This document shows, in pieces, positions 17,093-25,554 of a stretch of DNA of 64,000 nt (within the stretch, counting starts at the first letter, position 1; every line of letters begins with the position of its first letter). The notes under the pieces were generated by a model. That model had not been told where the DNA came from and searched no databases. It was given only the letters and a program-made list of their open reading frames with translations. A program made the translations under genes and the position numbers. This DNA is from Streptomyces smaragdinus (GTDB taxonomy: Bacteria > Actinomycetota > Actinomycetes > Streptomycetales > Streptomycetaceae), in assembly GCF_009604385.1 (NCBI RefSeq), contig NZ_WEGJ01000032.1, positions 18,279 through 82,278 of the forward strand, in the 5' to 3' direction.

Positions 17093-17959
17093 GTGACCTC
17101 CACGACCTCCCCCCCGCTGCGTTTCCTCAAGGGCCACGGCACCGAGAACGACTTCGTGATCGTTCCCGACCCCGACGGCCTGATCGACCTGTCGCCCGCC
17201 GCCGTCGCCCGGCTGTGCGACCGGCGGGCCGGTATCGGCGCGGACGGGGTGCTGCGGGTCGTACGTTCCGCCGCGCACCCCGAGGCGCGGGGGATGGCGG
17301 ACGAGGCCGAGTGGTTCATGGACTACCGCAACGCCGACGGATCGATCGCCGAGATGTGCGGCAACGGCGTCCGGGTCTTCGCCCGCTATCTGCAGCGGGC
17401 GGGCCATGCGGAGGCCGGTGAGCTGGCGGTCGCGACCCGGGCCGGGGTGCGGCGGGTGCATCTGGCGAAGGACGGCGACGTCACCGTGCGGATGGGCGCC
17501 GCGACGCTGCCGGACGGTGAGGTCACCGTGTCGGTGGACGGCCGCTCGTGGCCGGCCCGCAACGTGGGCATGGGCAATCCGCACGCGGTGGCCTTCGTGG
17601 CGGACCTGGCGGACGCCGGGAAGCTGTACGACGCCCCCGGGTACTCCCCCGCCGGCGCCTATCCGGACGGTGTGAACGTGGAGTTCGTCGTGGACCGCGG
17701 TCCGCGCCACGTGGCGATGCGGGTGCACGAACGGGGCTCCGGCGAGACCCGCTCCTGCGGTACGGGGGCCTGCGCGGTGATGGTCGCCGCCGCCCGCCGC
17801 GACGGCGTCGACCCGGCGGTCACCGGGCGGCCCGAGACGTACACCGTCGATGTCCCGGGCGGACGTCTGGTCGTCACCGAGCATCCGGACGGCACCGTCG
17901 AGATGACCGGACCGGCGGTGATCCTCGCCGAGGGCACCACGGTCGCCGGCTGGCTGTAG
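17093..17959 (+). CDS. dapF: Diaminopimelate epimerase
   Basis: A 288-residue PLP-independent racemase that converts LL- to meso-diaminopimelate for lysine synthesis (Streptomyces peptidoglycan uses the LL form). The catalytic pair is visible as Cys89 in 'EMCGNGVRVFARY' and Cys222 in 'TRSCGTGACAV'. The substrate-binding segments 'KGHGTENDFV' and 'NVGMGNPHAVAF' are also present. The GTG at 17093 begins directly before the conserved N-terminus. It follows the membrane protein gene closely. Confidence 0.96.
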   Translation: MTSTTSPPLRFLKGHGTENDFVIVPDPDGLIDLSPAAVARLCDRRAGIGADGVLRVVRSAAHPEARGMADEAEWFMDYRNADGSIAEMCGNGVRVFARYLQRAGHAEAGELAVATRAGVRRVHLAKDGDVTVRMGAATLPDGEVTVSVDGRSWPARNVGMGNPHAVAFVADLADAGKLYDAPGYSPAGAYPDGVNVEFVVDRGPRHVAMRVHERGSGETRSCGTGACAVMVAAARRDGVDPAVTGRPETYTVDVPGGRLVVTEHPDGTVEMTGPAVILAEGTTVAGWL

Positions 17960-18161
17960 CGCCCTCGCGGCGCGCTCCGTCGTCCGCCCCGGCCGCCGTC
18001 CCACGAACGGGTGACAGCCGCCGGGCTCCGCCGGAGCTCCGTCGCCGTGCGTGATGAGGTCGGTACCATCAATCACCGGCACCGGGGTCGTCCCCCGCGG
18101 AACGGGCGGCCGTCGCCGCCGCGGACCGCATCGGCCGGTCGGACTGCCGGAGGTGCCCCCC

Positions 18162-20300
18162 TTGAGCGCAGAGGCCAGCGCGGACGCCGTGGATCCCGCC
18201 CCGTCCAGAGGCGGCAGACGCGGACTCCCCCGGCTCGATCTGCGGCGGATCGGCCGCGCGGCGGCGCTGATCGGTACCGGCGGGCGTGACCGGCTGCCGG
18301 ACGCCCTGGAGCATGTGGCGAAGACCCATCGCTCGTACTTCCCGGACGCCGACACGGCCGTCCTGGCCCGCGCCTACGCGCTGGCGGAGGAGTCGCACCG
18401 GGGGCAGACGCGCAAGGCCGGCGGCCCGTTCATCACCCATCCGCTCGCCGTCACCCTGATCCTCGCCGAACTGGGCGCGGAAACCATGACGTTGACCGCC
18501 TCCCTGCTGCACGACACGGTCGAGGACACGGACGTCACGCTGGAGCAGGTCGAGGCGGAGTTCGGCGCGGGGGTGCGCTATCTCGTCGACGGCGTCACCA
18601 AGCTGGAGAAGGTCGACTACGGGGCTGCGGCCGAGCCGGAGACGTTCCGCAAGATGCTGGTGGCGACCGGCAGCGACGTGCGGGTGATGGCCATCAAGCT
18701 CGCCGACCGGCTGCACAACATGCGCACCCTGGGGGTGATGCGCCGGGAGAAGCAGGTGCGCATCGCGACGGTGACCCGGGACGTGCTCATCCCGCTGGCC
18801 GAGCGGCTGGGCGTACAGACGCTGAAGACGGAGCTGGAGGACCTGGTCTTCGCCGTCCTGCATCCCGAGGAGTACGCGTCCACCCGCGACCTGGTGCTGG
18901 CGCACCACGCCGCGCCCGACCCGCTGGAGCGGACGGCGGACGAGCTGCGCACGCTGCTGCGGGAGGCGGACATCGCCGCCGAGGTGCTGGTGCGGCCCCG
19001 GCACGTGGTGTCCGTGCACCGGGCGCTGCTGCGGCGCGGCGCGCTGAGCGGCGCCGACTACGCGCGGTTACTCGTGCTCGTGCCGGAGGACGCGGACTGC
19101 TACGCCGTGCTGGGGGAGCTGCACACCTGTTTCACGCCGGTGATCTCGGAGTTCAAGGACTTCATCGCCGTGCCGAAGTACAACCTGTACCAGTCGCTGC
19201 ACACAGCGGTCGCCGAGTCGCGCGGGCTGGTCGTGGAGACGCTCGTCCGCACCCACCGGATGCACCGGGTCGCGGAGGCGGGGGTGATCGCCCTCGGCAG
19301 CCCCGACGGCGGCGGCGGGCCGGTCGGCGAGTGGCTGCGGCGGCTGCTGGACTGGCAGCGGGCGGCGCCCGACCCGGACACCTTCTGGACGGCGCTGCGC
19401 GAGGACCTCGCGCCCGACCGGGAGATCACGGTGTTCTCCGACCGCGGCACGGTGCTGCGGCTGGCGGAGGGGGCAACCTGCGTGGACGCCGCGTACGCCG
19501 CGCACGGGGAGGACGCGCACGCGTGCGTGGGCGCGCGCGTGAACGGCCGGCTCGCCGGTATGGGGACCGCGCTGGCGGACGGCGACACCCTGCATCTGCT
19601 GCTGTCCCCCGAGCCGGAATCCGAACCGGGATCCCCCGAGCCCGCCTCGGGTCCCTCCCCGGAGTGGCTGGAGCACGCCCAGACGCCCGCCGCGCGGATC
19701 TCCATCACCCGGTGGCTCGCCGCTCACCCCACCGCGCCGGACGCCGACCGGCACCCCACCCGCATCCCCCCGCCGCCGGCCGCCGTCCCCCCGGACCCGG
19801 GCCCCGCCGGCCGGGAGCCCGCCGTCGCGGACCTCCCCGGGGCGGCCGTCCGCCTCGCGCGCTGCTGTACGCCCGTACCGCCGGACGCGGTGACCGGTTT
19901 CGAGGTGCGCGGCGGCGCGGTGGCGGTGCACCGGGTGCAGTGCTCGACGGTGACCCGGATGACGACGGCCGGCCGTGAGCCGGTGGCGGTGCGGTGGCGC
20001 GACGGGGAGGCGGACCTGCGGGTGACGCTGTACGCGGAGGCGTTCGTCCGCGCGCATCTGCTGGCGGACCTGACGGAGGCCATCGCGGCGGAGGGCGCGG
20101 CGATCGTGGCGGCGGACGTCGAGCCGCCGCGCGAGCAGCGGGTGCGGCACACGTACACCGTGCGGCTGCGCGACCCGGCGCGGCTGCAGACGCTCATGCG
20201 GGCCATGCGCCGGGTCCCGGGGGTGTACGACGTGTCGCGGGCACAGTGCGCGGCCGGGCCGGGGGCGCCGCCGCGCGGGGTGCGGTCGCGGCTGCGGTGA
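18162..20300 (+). CDS. rshA: Second RelA/SpoT homologue (RshA-like), with altered synthetase motifs
   Basis: A 712-residue long RSH protein for (p)ppGpp metabolism. Domain order: HD hydrolase (about 60-210; 'FITHPLAVTL', 'LLHDTVEDTD', 'KLADRLHNMRTL'), synthetase (about 250-380), TGS ('REITVFSDRGTVLRLAEGA'), a Cys-containing domain ('LARCCTPVPPDAV') and a C-terminal ACT. The hydrolase HD is intact. In the synthetase, the usual D-L-x-G-I-R reads 'DYARLL' and E-L-Q-I-R-T reads 'ETLVRT'; Asp and Glu remain but Arg and Gln are lost, so synthesis may be weak or absent. TTG 18162 is chosen because GGAGGTG precedes it by 6 nt; upstream in-frame codons are not family-like. It corresponds to the second RSH of S. 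coelicolor by position near dapF and miaB. Confidence 0.88.
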   Translation: MSAEASADAVDPAPSRGGRRGLPRLDLRRIGRAAALIGTGGRDRLPDALEHVAKTHRSYFPDADTAVLARAYALAEESHRGQTRKAGGPFITHPLAVTLILAELGAETMTLTASLLHDTVEDTDVTLEQVEAEFGAGVRYLVDGVTKLEKVDYGAAAEPETFRKMLVATGSDVRVMAIKLADRLHNMRTLGVMRREKQVRIATVTRDVLIPLAERLGVQTLKTELEDLVFAVLHPEEYASTRDLVLAHHAAPDPLERTADELRTLLREADIAAEVLVRPRHVVSVHRALLRRGALSGADYARLLVLVPEDADCYAVLGELHTCFTPVISEFKDFIAVPKYNLYQSLHTAVAESRGLVVETLVRTHRMHRVAEAGVIALGSPDGGGGPVGEWLRRLLDWQRAAPDPDTFWTALREDLAPDREITVFSDRGTVLRLAEGATCVDAAYAAHGEDAHACVGARVNGRLAGMGTALADGDTLHLLLSPEPESEPGSPEPASGPSPEWLEHAQTPAARISITRWLAAHPTAPDADRHPTRIPPPPAAVPPDPGPAGREPAVADLPGAAVRLARCCTPVPPDAVTGFEVRGGAVAVHRVQCSTVTRMTTAGREPVAVRWRDGEADLRVTLYAEAFVRAHLLADLTEAIAAEGAAIVAADVEPPREQRVRHTYTVRLRDPARLQTLMRAMRRVPGVYDVSRAQCAAGPGAPPRGVRSRLR

Positions 20301-20307
20301 GTGCGGG

Positions 20308-21303
20308 TCAGGGCTTCTCGTCGCGGTAGTACCGCTGGGCGCCCTCGTGCAGCTCCAGGGGGTCGGTGAAGACGGCGGTGCGCTGGTCGACCAGCTGGGC
20401 GGCGTGGACCCGCCGGGCGATCTCGTCGCGCTGGCCTATCACCTCGCGGGTGATCGCCTCCGTGATGTCCGAGTCGGCCCCGGCGGTGGTGATCAGCAGG
20501 TTCGCCACCGCGATCGTCGACACCGCCTTCGCGTTGCGCAGGGCCGGATAGGCGTCGGCGGGCATCACGGCGGAGCGGTAATAGTGCGCGGACTCGCTCT
20601 GCTTGTGCAGCGGGCCGAGGAGGTTGTTCAGCGGCACGAACCGGATCCGGGTGCGATTGCCGAGTTCCGTCACCGCCGCGGTGGGAAGACCCCCGGACCA
20701 GAAGAAGGCGTCGAGGCGTCGCTCCTGCAGCTGCTCCGTCATCGTGCCGATGGGCACCCGTACGGCGTCGAGGTCGCGGTTCATGTCGAGCTCGGCGGCC
20801 TGCAGCAGCCGGCGGGCGATGAGCTGCACACCGGACTTGTCCTGGCCCACGCCGACCCGCTTGCCCGCCAGGTCCTGCGCCCGGTGGATGTCCGAGCCGG
20901 CGGGCACCACCAGCTGGATGTAGTCGTCGTACAGCCGGGCGAGGGCCCGCAGGTCGCCGTAGCCGGGCTCCTCGTCGGCCTGGTACTGGGCGACGGCGTC
21001 GGCGGCGGCGATCGCGAAGTCCGCGCGGCCGCCCGCGACCTTCTGCACGTTGTCGACGGAGCCCTCGCTGGACACCAGCCGGACGTCGAGCCCGGGGAAG
21101 TCCTCGCTGATGCCCCCCTCGAGCAGTTCGCCGTACTTGGCGTACACCCCGTGCCCCACGCCCGTGGCGAAGGTCACCTTCCCCCTGGGGCGGGTGCCGC
21201 CGCCGGGCAGCAGCCACCACAGCAGCAGGGCGAGCGCGACGACGGCCGCCGCCACCGCGCGGATCGCGCGACGACGGCCGGTGCCGGTCGGGGACGTAAG
21301 CAT
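20308..21303 (-). CDS. TAXI-family TRAP transporter solute-binding protein, orphan
   Basis: A 331-residue extracytoplasmic receptor of the TRAP-associated TAXI type. After an N-terminal anchor ('VAAAVVALALLLWWLLPGGG') the mature part opens with 'VTFATGVGHGVYAKYGELL'. Family features 'VSSEGSVDNVQKVAGGRADFAI' (split), 'KRVGVGQDKSGVQLIA' and 'DAFFWSGGLPTAAV' follow. These proteins bind small organic acids, often glutamate-like, and hand them to a DctQM-type permease. No permease is encoded nearby, so its partner is elsewhere or it acts as a sensor. It converges on rshA with only 7 nt between stops and is divergent from miaB. Confidence 0.85.
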   Translation of the reverse strand: MLTSPTGTGRRRAIRAVAAAVVALALLLWWLLPGGGTRPRGKVTFATGVGHGVYAKYGELLEGGISEDFPGLDVRLVSSEGSVDNVQKVAGGRADFAIAAADAVAQYQADEEPGYGDLRALARLYDDYIQLVVPAGSDIHRAQDLAGKRVGVGQDKSGVQLIARRLLQAAELDMNRDLDAVRVPIGTMTEQLQERRLDAFFWSGGLPTAAVTELGNRTRIRFVPLNNLLGPLHKQSESAHYYRSAVMPADAYPALRNAKAVSTIAVANLLITTAGADSDITEAITREVIGQRDEIARRVHAAQLVDQRTAVFTDPLELHEGAQRYYRDEKP

Positions 21304-21452
21304 GCAAGGGATCGTAATGCGGGTGCCGCCGGAAGCGGGGTGACCGTTCGGAATGGATCTGCCGCCCGGAGCCTTAAACTGGACACTCGGCCGCCCTCTG
21401 ACGTCAGCCCGCGGCCTTCAGGCACCCTGACCCCGTTTGGATGATCACTGGC

Positions 21453-22940
21453 ATGTCGGAGCAGCTCCAGCGCACGTACACGGTCAAGACCCACGGCTGT
21501 CAGATGAACGTTCATGACAGCGAGCGGATGGCGGGCCTGCTGGAGGCCGCCGGCTACGTCCGCGCGCCGAAGGACGCCGATGTGGCGGACGTGGTGGTCT
21601 TCAACACCTGCGCGGTGCGGGAGAACGCCGACAACAAGCTGTACGGCAATCTGGGGCAGCTGGCGCCGCAGAAGGCCGCCCACCCCGGGATGCAGATCGC
21701 GGTGGGCGGCTGCCTCGCGCAGAAGGACCGCGACACCATCGTGAAGCGGGCGCCGTGGGTCGACGTGGTGTTCGGCACGCACAACGTGGGAAAGCTGCCC
21801 GTCCTGCTGGAGCGGGCGCGCCTGGCGCGCGAGGCGCAGGTCGAGATCGCCGAGTCGCTGGAGGCGTTCCCCTCCACGCTGCCGACGCGGCGCGAGTCGG
21901 CGTACGCGGCCTGGGTGTCGATCTCCGTGGGGTGCAACAACACCTGCACGTTCTGCATCGTGCCGGCGCTGCGCGGCAAGGAGAAGGACCGCCGGCCCGG
22001 CGACATCCTCGCCGAGGTCGAGGCGCTGGTCGCCGAGGGCGTCTCGGAGATCACCCTGCTGGGGCAGAACGTCAACGCGTACGGGTCCGACATCGGTGAC
22101 CGGCAGGCGTTCGGCAAGCTGCTGCGGGCGTGCGGGTCGGTCGAGGGGCTCGAGCGGGTGCGGTTCACCTCCCCGCATCCGAAGGACTTCACGGACGACG
22201 TGATCGAGGCGATGGCGCAGACGCCGAACGTGATGCATCAGCTGCACATGCCGCTGCAGTCGGGCTCCGACACCGTGCTGAGGGCGATGCGGCGGTCGTA
22301 CCGGCAGGAGCGGTATCTCGGGATCATCGAGAAGGTGCGGGCGGCGATGCCGGACGCCGCGATCTCGACGGACATCATCGTGGGCTTCCCCGGGGAGACC
22401 GAGGAGGACTTCGAGCAGACGCTGCACGTGGTGCGGGAGGCCCGGTTCGCGCAGGCGTACACCTTCCAGTACTCGAAGCGGCCGGGGACGCCGGCGGCCT
22501 CGATGGACGGTCAGATTCCGAAGGCCGTCGTGCAGGAGCGGTACGACCGGCTGGTGGCGCTGCAGGAGGAGATCTCCTGGGCGGAGAACAAGAAGCAGGT
22601 CGGGCGGGTCGTCGAGGTGATGGTCGCCGAGGGCGAGGGGCGCAAGGACGACGCGACGCGGCGGTTGTCCGGGCGGGCGCCCGACAACCGGCTGGTTCAT
22701 TTCGCGCGGCCGTCGTCGCCGGTGCGGCCCGGGGACATGGTCACCGTCGCGGTGACGTATGCGGCGCCGCATCATCTCCTGGCGGAGGGTGAGGCGTTGG
22801 CCGTGCGGCGGACGCGGTCGGGGGACGCCTGGGAGGCGCGGACGGCCGCGCCCCGGTCGCAGGGCGTGATGCTGGGGTTGCCTACCGTGGGGGTTCCTGC
22901 GGCATCCGCCGAGCCCGCCGGAGGGTGTTCCGTCTCCTGA
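21453..22940 (+). CDS. miaB: tRNA-2-methylthio-N6-dimethylallyladenosine synthase MiaB
   Basis: A 495-residue radical-SAM methylthiotransferase acting on i6A37 of tRNA made by MiaA. The N-terminal cluster cysteines are in 'THGCQMN', 'FNTCAVRENA' and 'GGCLAQKD'; the radical-SAM cluster is 'CNNTCTFCIVP'. The TRAM domain follows, ending in 'YAAPHHLLAEGE', and a ~45-residue Ala/Pro-rich tail is extra. Two starts are possible, ATG 21441 and ATG 21453 ('MSEQLQRTY'); neither has a strong ribosome-binding site. I use the second because it is closer to the conserved N-terminus. Confidence 0.96.
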   Translation: MSEQLQRTYTVKTHGCQMNVHDSERMAGLLEAAGYVRAPKDADVADVVVFNTCAVRENADNKLYGNLGQLAPQKAAHPGMQIAVGGCLAQKDRDTIVKRAPWVDVVFGTHNVGKLPVLLERARLAREAQVEIAESLEAFPSTLPTRRESAYAAWVSISVGCNNTCTFCIVPALRGKEKDRRPGDILAEVEALVAEGVSEITLLGQNVNAYGSDIGDRQAFGKLLRACGSVEGLERVRFTSPHPKDFTDDVIEAMAQTPNVMHQLHMPLQSGSDTVLRAMRRSYRQERYLGIIEKVRAAMPDAAISTDIIVGFPGETEEDFEQTLHVVREARFAQAYTFQYSKRPGTPAASMDGQIPKAVVQERYDRLVALQEEISWAENKKQVGRVVEVMVAEGEGRKDDATRRLSGRAPDNRLVHFARPSSPVRPGDMVTVAVTYAAPHHLLAEGEALAVRRTRSGDAWEARTAAPRSQGVMLGLPTVGVPAASAEPAGGCSVS

Positions 22941-22990
22941 CGGAGGTGCGGTCGCGCCAGCGCCTGCGGCGCGTTTCGGCGCTTCGCGCG

Positions 22991-23019
22991 AAGTCCTCAA
23001 ACGCCGGACGGGCTGGAAT
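22991..23019. repeat. Intergenic copy of a common Streptomyces repeat-like sequence
   Basis: The stretch includes CCTCAAACGCCGGACGGGCT, a sequence I recall from many Streptomyces intergenic regions (often seen as its complement, AGCCCGTCCGGCGTTTGAGG). It lies in the 158-bp gap between the miaB and acetyltransferase stop codons. I found no second copy in the window, so its repeat nature rests on memory. Confidence 0.4.
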
Positions 23020-23098
23020 TGGGTCCTTTTGGCGCCAGGATGCCGGGATTTCTCCGGACTTGCCGGACAACTCTGCCGGAGGGACCCCTGCCCCGTGT

Positions 23099-23872
23099 CT
23101 ACGCCTCCCCGTACACGTACGGCGTCGTCGTCGACAGACGGGTGAAGCCCAGGCGCGTCAGGATCGGTTCGCTCGTCGGGAGCGCGTCCACCTGCAGGTA
23201 GCGGTATCCCCGCGAGGAAGCGATCCGCGTGCGGTACGCCACCAGTGCGCGGTAGAGGCCCCTCCCCCGCCAGGCCGGGATCGTGCCGCCTCCCCACAGG
23301 CCCGCGAAGTCGCGGTCCGGGGGGAGTTCCAGACGAGCCGAGCTGAGCGGGACGCCGTCTGCCACCGCGACCACCGCCGGCGGTGTGGACGGGGACTCGG
23401 CGAGCTGGGTCAGGAGCTGGTGGCGCAGGGCGTCCCCCGGGGTGCCGAAGGCAGCCTCGCGGACCCTGACGGCCAGCTCCACGGTCGCCGCGTCGGTGAC
23501 CGGAAGCAGCTCGACGCCGGGCGGCACCGGCACCTCCGTGGGCAGCGCCGAGGTCTCCGCGACCAGCAGGGCCTCCGCCGGCTCCGGGACGAATCCCGCC
23601 GCCCGCAGCCGGTTCGCGAGGTCCCGCGGGGCGTCGTGGGCGTACAGCTTCCACTCGAACGGCAGGCCCCGCGCGGCGTAGTGCGCCACCTGGGCGGCTA
23701 TCTCCGCGTCGGCGGTCTCCGCCGTGAGGTCCGACCACAGCACCCCGTTCCAGTCCCCCTGACCGCCCGTCTGGCGGACCACGGTCGCGCTCCGGTCCAC
23801 GCGCACGCCGGGAGCGGTCGGCGGGGCTTCGCGGCGCATCTGGGCGTCGTACAGCGACAGCAAGGTGCTCAT
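23099..23872 (-). CDS. GNAT-family N-acetyltransferase
   Basis: A 257-residue acetyltransferase with a degenerate N-terminal half and a C-terminal GNAT domain. The acetyl-CoA loop is 'IPAWRGRGLYRALVA' (about residues 205-219), followed by 'YLQVDALPTSEPILTRLGF', the usual last strands. It may resemble mycothiol-synthase-like or toxin-type two-domain GNATs, but no substrate is evident. The ATG at 23872 ('MSTLLSLYD') is preceded by GGAG; the longer in-frame N-terminus runs through the hflX terminator and was rejected. It lies just downstream of hflX on the same strand, with a terminator between. Confidence 0.82.
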   Translation of the reverse strand: MSTLLSLYDAQMRREAPPTAPGVRVDRSATVVRQTGGQGDWNGVLWSDLTAETADAEIAAQVAHYAARGLPFEWKLYAHDAPRDLANRLRAAGFVPEPAEALLVAETSALPTEVPVPPGVELLPVTDAATVELAVRVREAAFGTPGDALRHQLLTQLAESPSTPPAVVAVADGVPLSSARLELPPDRDFAGLWGGGTIPAWRGRGLYRALVAYRTRIASSRGYRYLQVDALPTSEPILTRLGFTRLSTTTPYVYGEA

Positions 23873-23891
23873 GGGGTCTCCACAACGACGA

Positions 23892-23916
23892 GGCCCCGCC
23901 CGCGGCGGGCGGGGCT
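23892..23916 (-). terminator. Hairpin terminator after hflX
   Basis: CCCCGCCCG (23894-23902) pairs with CGGGCGGGG (23906-23914) across a 3-nt loop, extended by a further G-C and a G-T pair. It lies 27 nt after the hflX stop and before the acetyltransferase start. Confidence 0.7.
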
Positions 23917-23942
23917 CGTACCGAACGAACCGGACAGGGTGC

Positions 23943-25406
23943 TCAGGCGGCGAACGGCTCCAGCTCCGCCGCCAGTTCCTCGTGGACACGGGCCTTCAGC
24001 ATCGTGCCCTCCGCGGTGTGCTCCTCGGAGAGGACCTCGCCCTCGGCATGCACCCGCGAGACCAGACCGCCGTGCGTGTACGGCACGACGGCCGTCAGCT
24101 CGATCCGCGGCCGCGGCAGCTCCTCGTCGATCATGGCGAGCAGCTCGGGGATCCCCTGGCCGGTACGGGCGGACACCGCGATCGCGTGCTTCTCGATCCG
24201 CAGCAGCCGCGCCATGACGTGCGGGTCGGCCGCGTCCGCCTTGTTGATCACGACGATCTCGGGCACGTCCTGCGCCCCGACGTCGCGGATCACCTCACGG
24301 ACGGCGGCGAGCTGCTCCTCCGGGTCGGGGTGCGAGCCGTCGACCACGTGCAGGATCAGGTCGGAGTCGCCGACCTCCTCCATCGTGGAGCGGAACGCCT
24401 CGACCAGGTGGTGCGGCAGATGCCGGACGAATCCGACGGTGTCGGCGAGGGTGTAGACCCGCCCGGTGGGCGTCTCCGCCCGGCGGACCGTCGGGTCGAG
24501 GGTGGCGAACAGCGCGTTCTCCACCAGAACGCCCGCGCCGGTGAGCCGGTTGAGCAGCGAGGACTTGCCCGCGTTGGTGTAGCCGGCGATGGCGACGGAG
24601 GGCACCTTGTGCCGCCGGCGCTCCTGGCGCTTGATCTCGCGGCCGGTCTTCATGTCCGCGATCTCCCGGCGCATCTTCGCCATCTTCTCGCGGATCCGCC
24701 GCCGGTCCGTCTCGATCTTGGTCTCACCGGGACCACGGGTGGCCAGGCCGCCGCCCTTGCCGCCGCCCATCTGGCGGGACAGGGACTGACCCCAGCCGCG
24801 CAGCCGCGGCAGCATGTACTGCATCTGGGCCAGCGCCACCTGCGCCTTGCCCTCACGGGACTTGGCGTGCTGGGCGAAGATGTCGAGGATCAGGGCGGTC
24901 CGGTCGATCACCTTGACCTTGACGACGTCCTCGAGGTGGATGAGCTGGCCTGGGCTCAGCTCACCGTCGCACACGACGGTGTCGGCGCCGGACTCCAGGA
25001 CGATGTCCCGCAGCTCGGCAGCCTTGCCGGAGCCGATGAACGTCGCCGGGTCGGGCTTGTCGCGCCGCTGGACCAGGCCGTCGAGGACCAGCGCGCCGGC
25101 CGTCTCGGCGAGCGCGGCGAGCTCCGCGAGGGAGTTGTCAGCGTCCTGTGCGGTGCCGGACGTCCACACGCCGACGAGTACGACGCGCTCCAGGCGGAGC
25201 TGCCGGTACTCGACCTCGGTGACGTCCTCGAGCTCGGTGGACAGACCGGCCACGCGGCGCAGCGCCGCGCGCTCCTCGCGCTCGAACTGCTCGCCGTCCC
25301 TGCTGTCGTCTCCGAGACTCCAGGCCGCGTCCTCTTCCATCAGGGCGTCGGCTCGGTTCGTCTCGAGGCGCTGGTCGTCCTGGGGAAGGGAAGAAGGGGA
25401 GGTCAA
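23943..25406 (-). CDS. hflX: Ribosome-associated GTPase HflX
   Basis: A 487-residue TRAFAC GTPase that binds and rescues or splits stalled ribosomes under stress. The N-terminal HflX domain contains 'DPATFIGSGKAAEL' and 'VCDGELSPGQ'; the glycine-rich loop is 'RQMGGGKGGGLATRGPGETK'. GTPase motifs are 'GYTNAGKSS' (G1, about 273-281), 'DTVGFV' (G3) and 'NKAD' (G4). The start is TTG at 25406 ('MTSPSSLPQDD'), preceded by AAGGA; an ATG 22 codons further in is possible, but the longer form fits Streptomyces HflX as I recall it. Confidence 0.94.
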   Translation of the reverse strand: MTSPSSLPQDDQRLETNRADALMEEDAAWSLGDDSRDGEQFEREERAALRRVAGLSTELEDVTEVEYRQLRLERVVLVGVWTSGTAQDADNSLAELAALAETAGALVLDGLVQRRDKPDPATFIGSGKAAELRDIVLESGADTVVCDGELSPGQLIHLEDVVKVKVIDRTALILDIFAQHAKSREGKAQVALAQMQYMLPRLRGWGQSLSRQMGGGKGGGLATRGPGETKIETDRRRIREKMAKMRREIADMKTGREIKRQERRRHKVPSVAIAGYTNAGKSSLLNRLTGAGVLVENALFATLDPTVRRAETPTGRVYTLADTVGFVRHLPHHLVEAFRSTMEEVGDSDLILHVVDGSHPDPEEQLAAVREVIRDVGAQDVPEIVVINKADAADPHVMARLLRIEKHAIAVSARTGQGIPELLAMIDEELPRPRIELTAVVPYTHGGLVSRVHAEGEVLSEEHTAEGTMLKARVHEELAAELEPFAA

Positions 25407-25554
25407 TCGGATCCTTACGTTGGAATGGATACTTCGGGTACAGCCGAAGCTGCTCCGTCGGATGAAACGCTTCGCCGGTGCGGAGGATTCCCCTCCGCCG
25501 GCCGCGCCGCCGACCTGACGATGGTCCCATGCCGCCGCACGGCCGTCACCCGTA

